A DNA stretch of 64,000 bases, from NCBI GenBank assembly GCA_036675475.1, contig JAKFEY010000099.1, positions 1 to 64,000 on the forward strand. Reading direction: 5' to 3'. The DNA comes from JALYRV01 sp036675475 (GTDB lineage: Bacteria > Acidobacteriota > Vicinamibacteria > Vicinamibacterales > SCN-69-37). Within the stretch, counting starts at the first letter, position 1, and each line of letters starts with the position of its first letter. The notes below the pieces were generated by a model. It ran no database searches and had not been told where the DNA came from. It saw nothing but the letters and a program-made list of their open reading frames with translations. Shown in pieces: positions 34,701 to 40,746 of this stretch. Both the position numbers and the translations under genes were made by a program.

Positions 34701-35422
34701 TCTGCGGCCCGGTATTCCCCTGCGCGGACCACTGGTCATTCGAACGCCGGACAGTCGAGGGCGTTCAGGGCGGCGCGCGCGCCGGCATCACGACCGGACG
34801 GGTGGACTGGAGCGTGTCGGGATGGCGCGGCTTCCTGCCGTTCGCGCTGGTCGCCGGTGCCGATCCGCGTTCCGGCGCCGTCAACCTGGAGCATCGCCGC
34901 TTCACCATGCTCGGGGGCGACGTCGAAACCGTCGTGGGTCAGTGGGCGATACGCGGGGAAGCCGCGTTCTTTCCGGAGCGCCCGACGCAGGGCGAGCCGC
35001 CCGTCGGCATCTTCGAGAGCAACGCGCTCGAGGCCGGCGTCGGCGTCGATCGCCGCGCCGGCGACTTCACCCTTTCGGGAACCGTCCTTCTGCGGCGCGA
35101 CCACGTGAAATACCGGGTCCCGCGCTTCCCCGGTCCGCGCGAGTCGTATCGGGACCTCATCGAGCCGCGCACGAATGTCAGCGTCGTCGGCGGCTTCAGC
35201 CGCACGTTCAATCGCGACCGCATCGAGACGCGCGTGTTCTCGCTCGTCAACCCGGGCGACCGCGCCGCGTTCGTGCGCGGCGTTCTGTCGTGGAAGCCGG
35301 CCGACGATGTGACGATCGAGTCGTCGATCGGGTGGTTTGCCGGTGAAGGCGACGATGTGATCACGCAGTTTGGCGATCGCGACTTCGGCTACGTCAGGCT
35401 GAAGTACTACTTCGGACGATGA
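31712..35422 (+). CDS. MMPL/RND transporter fused to an outer-membrane beta-barrel
   Basis: This 1236-residue ORF first encodes an MMPL-type RND transporter (residues 1 to about 785): paired transmembrane blocks (TPPILLLTMTAVFLMFRSW, IVPLVIVLAIADDVH; later TAFVTVFAVIFIVFRS, VALGVVDDDTIHF) around periplasmic loops. After the last helix comes a second signal-peptide-like stretch (VAVLVLVAAGASAMASPAFAQ) and about 430 residues of beta-strand-rich sequence ending YVRLKYYFGR, like DUF1302-type outer-membrane proteins. No stop separates the parts. An in-frame GTG at 34088, just before the second signal, could start the barrel separately. Residues about 120-142 contain an in-frame hairpin element. 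Confidence 0.85.
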   Translation: MSAALARVLWRFRYLLSALVVAGALILAPAAARVTIDNDLTSWFSPDDPIYQQYERFRDEFGGTRTLIVAIKAPSKDALLSAEGFAFLDKVSGDIERVDTVERVNSLATVTVLDIVKEAQGAERGAGAPRATEPGGVQGSPPEILEVRPLIDDVASKGAAAAGARALDDDLLRGDLIAEDGTVAAIIVSFDETRIDDVRGGVIDRIHGIVEPALPAGFEAYYNGSLEISETYNRITVENQTKFTPPILLLTMTAVFLMFRSWRLTALALAAIGVSVLWTVGIYITLGLSFNVLASMIVPLVIVLAIADDVHIIQHYGHAVREGMTPEQAFKSTVTHMTAPLFGASATTALGMLSLATSNVVAVRAFGIGAAIGVMVDFAISLVFVPTVLAWMSAERTAPPQETWFLEPLRRVSRFSTTHARSIMAVAAVLATLALVGVTRLEVDTNHIAFFSRNHPLGRSAAVIDQKLGGVYGFQIMLEGPPGSMQQPETLRRIDRLADRIEAFPEVRKVTSLADYVKRINRELEGGGPEAARIPAEADRIAQELFVFTLADEGRHELERIVSSDASASQVSIKLQAMSSDLLWDYVADVERFAAETFQGTGITPTVTGSGKLFAQLDHYLVISQISSFATAFVTVFAVIFIVFRSARYGLLAIVPNLFPVLAVFGVMGWLGISLNIATVMVASVALGVVDDDTIHFISRFRRERRSGTPILAAIERATVHEGRAALTTAIINSAGFAVLMMSEYRPSAWFGGLLALTMIVAFLAEVFILPATIVLLSRLFGSGNAARRAERVAVLVLVAAGASAMASPAFAQSASISGNVSAIVDHLPNVPVPGAASGAHAVTELRLRAIADTQIDTRPWLRFRFAGVADGLVADRGGTVRDAEVDVLEAWAEFRGSHSDLRAGFGRIAWGRLDEVQPTDVVNPIDVSRFLLEGRSEARIAVPLVRARVFNADRFTLEGVLVPAFRHGRFDRLDEASSPFNLLADTSPVDATPPGFCGPVFPCADHWSFERRTVEGVQGGARAGITTGRVDWSVSGWRGFLPFALVAGADPRSGAVNLEHRRFTMLGGDVETVVGQWAIRGEAAFFPERPTQGEPPVGIFESNALEAGVGVDRRAGDFTLSGTVLLRRDHVKYRVPRFPGPRESYRDLIEPRTNVSVVGGFSRTFNRDRIETRVFSLVNPGDRAAFVRGVLSWKPADDVTIESSIGWFAGEGDDVITQFGDRDFGYVRLKYYFGR
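32108..32137 (+). repeat. coding hairpin element, copy 2 (in the MMPL gene)
   Basis: It is identical to 20703-20732 except for one base, with stem GGCGGGG/CCCCGCC and 9-nt loop, and is read in the same frame as EPGGVQGSPP. It lies in a Gly/Ala/Pro-rich loop of the first periplasmic domain that looks like an insertion. Confidence 0.65.
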
Positions 35423-36180
35423 TTACGCTGCTGCCTGCGGGAAATCCGGGCGCCTTCACCGGGCCGGACGGCAACAACACGTGGCTCGTCGACGGCGCCG
35501 AGCCGCTGCTGGTGGATGCCGGGGTGGGCGAACGGTCGCATCTCGATGCGCTTGCCGCGGCGCTTGGCGGACGCGCCCTCGCGCGCGTGTTCCTGACCCA
35601 CGCGCATCGCGATCACGCGGCCGGCGTGCCGCACCTGCGCGCGGCCTGGCCCGATGCGCGAATCATTGGCGGACCTGACGGCGACCCTGTGATCGACGGC
35701 GACTGGATTCCGGCCGGCGACGGGCGCGTGCAGGTGATCGCGACACCAGGCCACTCGTCCGATCACGCGTGTCTCTGGGATGCCGGCGCGCGTCTGCTGT
35801 TCGCGGGTGATCTGCTCGTCAGCGGCGGCACCGTGATGATCGCGGCCTCGTCGGGCGGCAGCCTGCGGCAGTATCTCGATTCGCTGGCGCGCGTGCGTGC
35901 CCTCGAGCCCGCGCGCGTCTATCCGGGGCATGGGCCCGTCATCGATGCGCCTTTGCAGCTGATCGATCAATATGTCGCGCACCGGATGGAGCGGGAGCGG
36001 CAGGTGATAGACGCGCTCGCGAACGGCGCCGCCACGCTCGACGCGCTCGTGACCGCCATCTATCCGTCGCTGGCCGACGCGTTGCGCGGCGCGGCCACGG
36101 AAACCGTGCTCGCGCACCTGCGCAAGCTCGAGGACGAGCAGCGCACGCTCGAGCAGGACGGCGCGTGGTCGCTGCGCTAG
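35419..36180 (+). CDS. metallo-beta-lactamase fold hydrolase (LACTB2-like)
   Basis: The 253-residue protein has the THAHRDHAAG metal motif, the His in ATPGHSSDH, Asp in LFAGDLLVS and YPGHGPVI, followed by a C-terminal helical or winged segment (ALVTAIYPSLADAL, AHLRKLEDEQ) as in LACTB2-like nucleases and hydrolases. The substrate is unknown. Its ATG overlaps the MMPL-barrel stop codon, so it is translationally coupled to it. Confidence 0.85.
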   Translation: MITLLPAGNPGAFTGPDGNNTWLVDGAEPLLVDAGVGERSHLDALAAALGGRALARVFLTHAHRDHAAGVPHLRAAWPDARIIGGPDGDPVIDGDWIPAGDGRVQVIATPGHSSDHACLWDAGARLLFAGDLLVSGGTVMIAASSGGSLRQYLDSLARVRALEPARVYPGHGPVIDAPLQLIDQYVAHRMERERQVIDALANGAATLDALVTAIYPSLADALRGAATETVLAHLRKLEDEQRTLEQDGAWSLR

Positions 36181-36495
36181 CTAGCCCGCGTCGCGGATGA
36201 CGCGGCGCAGCTCGCCCAGGTACGCCGCGAAGCGACGGCGTCCTTCCGGCGTCAGCCGGCAGATCGTCCGCTGGCGGCCGTCGATCGTTTCCTTGGCAAT
36301 CGCCACGACGCCGATCCGCTCGAGCACTTCGAGATGGCGCGCCAGGTTGCCGTCGGTGAGGCGGCACAGCGACTTGAGTTCGACGAAGCCCGCTTCGCGG
36401 CGCGCCGTCAGCGCCGTCATGAGCCCGAGCCGCGCCTTCTCGTGAAGCGCGCGGTCGAGCTTCGCGTAGTCGTAGCGTCCGCTGGTCTTGCCCAT
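36181..36495 (-). CDS. winged-helix transcriptional regulator
   Basis: The 104-residue protein is a single winged helix-turn-helix domain: FVELKSLCRLTDGNLARHLEVLERIGVV is the HTH and GRQRTICRLTPEGRRRF the wing. This is the small MarR/ArsR-like type that often regulates adjacent genes. Targets are unknown; it is convergent with the MBL hydrolase and its upstream region holds a large palindrome. Confidence 0.88.
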   Translation of the reverse strand: MGKTSGRYDYAKLDRALHEKARLGLMTALTARREAGFVELKSLCRLTDGNLARHLEVLERIGVVAIAKETIDGRQRTICRLTPEGRRRFAAYLGELRRVIRDAG

Positions 36496-36654
36496 CGCCT
36501 TCGACTTTCCAGCACCGCGCCGCTGATGTCAACGCCAGGAACGCGGCCGGACGTGTTTCGCAACTCGCCGCGGGTTAGCCGCCAGCGCGCATCGCGGCGG
36601 CACCCGGCGCCGGCGCGGCGCGCACCGCGCCGAAGCACACGCGCCAGCGCTTTT

Positions 36655-36757
36655 GGCGCTGTCGAGCATTCCGTCGTGCCGGCGAGGCGAGTCGCGCCAC
36701 AGAGCGGTCGCTCCGTCGTCTCTTTAACGCCGTCACGTCGGAACGCTCGACAGCGCC
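36655..36757. repeat. imperfect palindrome with 30-bp arms
   Basis: Arms at 36655-36684 and 36728-36757 match over 30 bp with three mismatches; the outer 13 bp (GGCGCTGTCGAGC) are perfect. The loop is 43 nt. The size is like the other palindromes in this window. Confidence 0.65.
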
Positions 36758-36795
36758 TCTGCGCAAGCGGAATCCGCGTTGGGCCCGGAACACGA

Positions 36796-36801
36796 TACGA
36801 T
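36796..36801 (+). promoter_or_regulatory. putative -10 box for the sulfurtransferase gene
   Basis: TACGAT ends 6 nt before the ATG at 36808, with no Shine-Dalgarno, consistent with a leaderless transcript. Confidence 0.4.
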
Positions 36802-36807
36802 CACCGG

Positions 36808-37668
36808 ATGGCATCGACCGCCTCATCCGGCGCCGGGCTGCTCATCGAACCTCGCGCGCTCGCCGCCGCCCTCGGCGTTACGCAGGGGCCGCAGCCGGTG
36901 CGCCCCTTCAGCGCGCCGCCGATCATCGTCGACACCCGGCCCGCCGAGAGCTTTGCGCAAGGGCATCTGCCCGGCGCCATTCACCTCGATCTCTGGGGCT
37001 TCAGCCTGATCGACACCGACGAGGCGCCGCGCCGAGCCTTCCTCTGGATGATTCACCACGTCATCGAGCAGCGCGGCATCAACGCCGACCGCCCCGTCGT
37101 CGTCTACGAGGACAACTCGGGCATGCGCGCCGCGCGCCTGTTCTGGTTTCTCGAGTACTTCGGGCACCCCGACGTGCGCGTGCTCGACGGCGGCTTCTCG
37201 GCGTGGCTCGATGCGCGGCTGCCGGTCTCGCGTGATGCCGTTGCGCCGAAGCCGGTGGAGTGGCCGGCAAAGCCCGTACTCGATCGCGCCGCGGGCTGGA
37301 AGGACGTGGCGCTGCGGCTCGAGACGCCGGAGGCCGTGATCCTCGACACGCGCAGCGACGATGAGTACTCGGGCCGCGTGGCGCGTGCTGCGCGCGGCGG
37401 CGCCATTCCCGGCGCGGTGCACGTGGAGTGGACGCGCAACCTGGCGCCGGACGGCACGCTCAAGACCGCGGACGACCTGCGCGCCATGTATGAAGGCGCG
37501 GGCGTCACGCCCGACAAGGAAGTGATCACGTACTGCCAGGGCGGCTACCGTGCCGCGCACGCCTACCTCGCGCTGCGCACGATCGGCTACCCGCACGTGC
37601 GCAACTACCTGGGATCCTGGAAAGAATGGGGGGATCGGGAAGATTTGCCGATTGAGAGCCTGTCATGA
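36808..37668 (+). CDS. thiosulfate/3-mercaptopyruvate sulfurtransferase
   Basis: The 286-residue protein has two rhodanese domains. The first (IIVDTRPAESFAQGHLPGAIHL) lacks an active Cys; the second has the active-site loop CQGGYRA (Cys about 245). It transfers sulfur to cyanide or thiol acceptors and could provide persulfide sulfur, for example to the ThiI that lacks a rhodanese domain, though that link is speculative. The next gene starts inside its stop codon. Confidence 0.9.
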   Translation: MASTASSGAGLLIEPRALAAALGVTQGPQPVRPFSAPPIIVDTRPAESFAQGHLPGAIHLDLWGFSLIDTDEAPRRAFLWMIHHVIEQRGINADRPVVVYEDNSGMRAARLFWFLEYFGHPDVRVLDGGFSAWLDARLPVSRDAVAPKPVEWPAKPVLDRAAGWKDVALRLETPEAVILDTRSDDEYSGRVARAARGGAIPGAVHVEWTRNLAPDGTLKTADDLRAMYEGAGVTPDKEVITYCQGGYRAAHAYLALRTIGYPHVRNYLGSWKEWGDREDLPIESLS

Positions 37669-39038
37669 ACAAAGTCATCGACTTCATTAATACGAACAGA
37701 GATCGCTACGTTCACGAGCTGAAGACGTACCTCGCCATCCCGAGCATCAGCGCGCTTCCGCAGCATAAGGACGATGTCCGCAAGGCGGCGCAGTGGACGG
37801 CGGAGGAGCTGACGCGCGTGGGCCTCGAGCATGTGCGGCTCGAGGAAACGCCGGGCCATCCGATCGTCTACGGCGAATGGCTGCACGCCGAAGGCGCGCC
37901 CACGATCCTCTTCTATGGCCACTACGACGTGCAGCCGGTCGACCCCGTCGACCTCTGGGAGTCGCCGCCGTTCGAGGCCACCATCCGCGACGGCGAGATT
38001 TACGCGCGCGGCGCGGCAGACGACAAGGGGCAGATCTTCATGCACTTCAAGGCCATCGAAGCGCACATGAAGCAGAACGGCAGGCTCCCGGTGAACATGA
38101 AGGTGCTGCTCGAGGGCGAAGAGGAAGTCGGCTCGGAGAATCTCGACGACTTCATTCGCGCGCACCGCGACCTGCTCAAAGCCGACGTCGTCGTCATCTC
38201 CGACTCGCCGATGTTCGACCGCGGCGTGCCGTCGATCTGCTACGGCCTTCGCGGTCTGGCGTACTTCCAGATCGACGTGCGCGGATCGGACAGCGATCTG
38301 CACAGCGGCTCGTTCGGCGGCGCCGTCGCGAATCCCGCCATCGTGCTCGCGCAGATCCTGGCGCAGATGAAGGACAAGGGCGGCCGCATCAAGATCGAGG
38401 GCTTTTACGACGATGTGGTGGAGCTGACCGAAGAGGAGCGGGCGGCGTGGAAGCAGCTGCCGTTCAACGAGAAGCAGTACCAGCGCGAGCTGGGCGCGCC
38501 GAAGCTGTTTGGCGAGAGCGGCTACTCGACGCTCGAGCGCATCTGGGCGCGGCCGACGTTCGAAGTGAACGGCCTGCTGTCAGGCTTCACCGGCGAAGGC
38601 GCCAAGACCGTGCTGCCGGCCGTCGCGATGGCGAAGGTCAGCATGCGCCTGGTGCCGAATCAGGATCCCGACAAGGTCGCCGCGCAGTTCGAGGCCTATG
38701 TGAAGAAGGTGGCGCCGAAGACCGTGGACGTGAAGGTGACGCGCATGCACGGCGGCCGCCCCTGGATGACCGACTACCACAACGACTACGTGCAGGCGGC
38801 GAGCCGCGCGATCGAAAAGGGATTCGGGCAGAAGCCGGTGTTCAACCGCGAGGGCGGATCGATTCCCGTGGTGTTCACCTTCCAGCAGGAGCTGGGGCTG
38901 CCGTCAGTGCTGTTTGGCGTGGGCCTTCCCGATGAGAATGCCCACGCCCCGAACGAGAAGCTCGATCTCGGAAACTTTCACAACGGCGTGATTGCGTCCG
39001 CGATCCTTTACGAAGAGATCGGCTCGCTGAAATCGTAA
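37665..39038 (+). CDS. M20 family dipeptidase
   Basis: The 457-residue zinc peptidase has the M20 metal motifs YGHYDVQPVD (His and catalytic Asp), RGAADDKGQ, the EGEEEVGS catalytic Glu pair, a Asp in VISDSPMF and a C-terminal metal His (NAHAPNEKLD). It is the long-chain carnosinase-like dipeptidase group. Its ATG overlaps the sulfurtransferase stop. Confidence 0.92.
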   Translation: MNKVIDFINTNRDRYVHELKTYLAIPSISALPQHKDDVRKAAQWTAEELTRVGLEHVRLEETPGHPIVYGEWLHAEGAPTILFYGHYDVQPVDPVDLWESPPFEATIRDGEIYARGAADDKGQIFMHFKAIEAHMKQNGRLPVNMKVLLEGEEEVGSENLDDFIRAHRDLLKADVVVISDSPMFDRGVPSICYGLRGLAYFQIDVRGSDSDLHSGSFGGAVANPAIVLAQILAQMKDKGGRIKIEGFYDDVVELTEEERAAWKQLPFNEKQYQRELGAPKLFGESGYSTLERIWARPTFEVNGLLSGFTGEGAKTVLPAVAMAKVSMRLVPNQDPDKVAAQFEAYVKKVAPKTVDVKVTRMHGGRPWMTDYHNDYVQAASRAIEKGFGQKPVFNREGGSIPVVFTFQQELGLPSVLFGVGLPDENAHAPNEKLDLGNFHNGVIASAILYEEIGSLKS

Positions 39039-39187
39039 ACCGTCGTCGTCCAGTACAGGAGAGAAGTGTCGTTGGCCAGCCATATCAGGATCTCAATCAA
39101 TTCAGTTGACTGATCCTGCGACGGAGCGTAGAAGAGTACACCCCAGCGAGCCGCCTCGTCTTTCATGCCAACCGAGTGAGGTGCAGC

Positions 39188-39508
39188 ATGCGCAGTCGAC
39201 GTCGTTCGCTCGGAATTCCCTTCGGCATTTTCGGAGTCGTTGCCATCGCTATTCTGGTAGCGGTTTGGATCCTGCCCTCGAACGCTCGTGGAGCAACAAA
39301 GCATCGCCATCCAAAGGCTGAAATACTTCCGCGACACTATCAACGGACAAAGCAACCCCGAAGCGATTTCCGAGCCAGTTGCCTGGGGGCTACTCTTCAG
39401 AACGCTTCAGTCCCTATCTCAAGACCCGCAGCGCGCGATAGCGTATCAATCGTACTTGACCCTGATGAAGCTGGACCCCGCCGATCAGGATGGTCCCGGG
39501 CCTCGTGA
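39188..39508 (+). CDS. hypothetical ORF with one transmembrane helix (possibly frameshifted)
   Basis: Starting MRSRRRSLGIPF it has one clear transmembrane helix (IFGVVAIAILVAVWIL) preceded by arginines. After about residue 33 the sequence stops looking protein-like, while frame +1 from 39261 (see 39288-39692) does. The membrane anchor and that downstream ORF may be one gene split by a frameshift. The start follows a weak GAGG. The region is lower in GC than its flanks. Confidence 0.4.
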   Translation: MRSRRRSLGIPFGIFGVVAIAILVAVWILPSNARGATKHRHPKAEILPRHYQRTKQPRSDFRASCLGATLQNASVPISRPAARDSVSIVLDPDEAGPRRSGWSRAS

Positions 39509-39692
39509 GTCCGAGCAGGTTGCGTTTCGTCGCGTAGTCGATCGCTTCGCCACACAGGTCTCGCAGGTTGATCTTGAAGTCGCGCGGGTGAAGGCCGTGT
39601 GGCGCACCACTGGCCGTCGTCAAAGGGACCCGTTCGCGGAAAGACCTTGTTCTTCGCGGCTGCGCTCACAGTGTTGGTTGCGACGTCCGTAG
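39288..39692 (+). CDS. hypothetical protein, helical
   Basis: The 134-residue ORF starts at GTG (MEQQSIAIQRLKYFRD) and contains a convincing helical sequence as far as VDLEVARVKA, including EPVAWGLLFRTLQSL and AIAYQSYLTLMKLD. The last 30 residues are Arg/Ser-rich and overlap the signal peptide of the next gene, so they may be non-native. It may be the soluble part of the membrane ORF upstream. No family is recognised. Confidence 0.45.
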   Translation: MEQQSIAIQRLKYFRDTINGQSNPEAISEPVAWGLLFRTLQSLSQDPQRAIAYQSYLTLMKLDPADQDGPGPRESEQVAFRRVVDRFATQVSQVDLEVARVKAVWRTTGRRQRDPFAERPCSSRLRSQCWLRRP

Positions 39693-40306
39693 AAGCACAA
39701 CAGGCTACTTACACAGATCATTGGGTGGACGAAGTGAGCCTTGAAGATCCACCCGACAACTGGTCGACGCCCGAGTACAGCGTGGGCACTATTGACAGTT
39801 CCTATGATCCGTACGAGGAGTACCAAGTCGAACTCAAGATGTACGACGATGGCTCACTTGTGGAACGGGTCTGGTCCAGCTGGCATCCGACCTATGCGTC
39901 GGTGGTCGGCACTTCGTGGATAGTCCCTGACATTCTCCCTACGCCGATCGCAAACTGCGCAGAGGCCGACATTTGGATCCTGAAGCAGCTGCAGAACGTT
40001 ACCGAGCGAATCGCTCGGACCAACAGCGAAACTCAATTTCAACGTGTCGAGAGCCGCTACGGGTATGTTGGGCCGCGTGGTGACGGGAAGCACGAGTACG
40101 TTCGTGATGAGTGCTACACCGTGTGTCACTCGGATAGGTATTGCCACAGTTCAGGCAACTATCTCTATATCCGGGGCCGCGGCCTCCTAGCGAGGGACCC
40201 CGCTACCGGCGGGCTCGGGTGCGTGATCAGCCACAAGCCACAAAACCTCCGACCTGGTTGCCAAGGCCCAACCGGAACTCCCATTTGGTCGACCAACGGG
40301 TGTTGA
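39599..40306 (+). CDS. secreted Cys-containing protein of unknown function
   Basis: The 235-residue protein starts with GTG, has a signal peptide (TLFFAAALTVLVATSVEAQ), then a Tyr/Asp/Trp-rich domain (WVDEVSLEDPPDNW, VERVWSSWHPTYASVVG) and a Cys-rich C-terminus (DECYTVCHSDRYC, GLGCVISH, RPGCQG, NGC). Base composition is lower in GC than the surroundings, suggesting recent transfer. No family is recognised and the partners upstream are equally unknown. Confidence 0.65.
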   Translation: MAHHWPSSKGPVRGKTLFFAAALTVLVATSVEAQQATYTDHWVDEVSLEDPPDNWSTPEYSVGTIDSSYDPYEEYQVELKMYDDGSLVERVWSSWHPTYASVVGTSWIVPDILPTPIANCAEADIWILKQLQNVTERIARTNSETQFQRVESRYGYVGPRGDGKHEYVRDECYTVCHSDRYCHSSGNYLYIRGRGLLARDPATGGLGCVISHKPQNLRPGCQGPTGTPIWSTNGC

Positions 40307-40362
40307 TAGAGGAGGGGCGAGGACGCTCGTTTGAGGTTTCTTTGACGCTGGTGTAGCGCGGC

Positions 40363-40740
40363 ATGTTCGAAAACTGGAGCGAACCTGCTCGCCTAGCGCT
40401 CTTCCGTGCCCGGCTGATTGCGGCCAGATCCGGAAGTGGGGAGATCGGTCTGGAGCACGTCGTGCTGGGTACACTGCACGCCGGCCGTGCGACGGGTGCA
40501 CGGTTCGCGTCGCAGCGGGATGCAGTCGAGGCCATCGAGCGGGATCTCGAGAGGTATGCCGTTTCGACCGAAGCGCCGTCCAATGGCGAATTGCCTTTCT
40601 CGACGGAGGTCGCAACTCTGCTCCGCATCCTGCCAGAGGCAGCTGGAACAGGGGTCGTGGAGCTGGAGGACATTCTCAGGGCGATCCTGACGACAACGTC
40701 TGGCCCAGCCTCACGATCGCTTGCCCGCTTGCCCCAGTGA
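40363..40740 (+). CDS. stand-alone Clp N-domain protein
   Basis: The 125-residue protein starts MFENWSEPARLALFRARL and continues GSGEIGLEHVVLGTLHAG, a recognisable Clp-N (double helical repeat) domain like the start of ClpA/ClpC, with a second repeat around FSTEVATLLRIL to LEDILRAILT. No AAA+ module follows. Alone, such a domain may bind adaptors or substrates. It ends the lower-GC segment. Confidence 0.75.
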   Translation: MFENWSEPARLALFRARLIAARSGSGEIGLEHVVLGTLHAGRATGARFASQRDAVEAIERDLERYAVSTEAPSNGELPFSTEVATLLRILPEAAGTGVVELEDILRAILTTTSGPASRSLARLPQ

Positions 40741-40746
40741 GCTGCC

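Larger units (their letters stand above)
36496..36807. other. 312-bp intergenic region with a long imperfect palindrome
   Basis: No convincing gene lies here between the divergent regulator and sulfurtransferase genes. It holds the palindrome at 36655-36757 and the sulfurtransferase -10 box at 36796-36801. The palindrome could be an operator of the neighbouring regulator or a mobile palindromic element. Confidence 0.5.

Noticed and set aside
31661..34732. 1023-codon open frame on the minus strand opposite the MMPL-barrel gene
   Set aside because: The translation is Arg/His/Asp-rich low-complexity sequence without domains, typical of an antisense frame in high-GC DNA. The plus-strand product is clearly a transporter.
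36655..36757. Integron attC site
   Set aside because: The size and palindromic form fit loosely, but I could not place GTTRRRY and RYYYAAC core sites at the ends, and no integrase or cassette structure is nearby.
39008..39166. Small minus-strand ORF ending inside the M20 peptidase 3' end
   Set aside because: It is 52 codons, overlaps the peptidase antisense and has no ribosome binding site or recognisable sequence.
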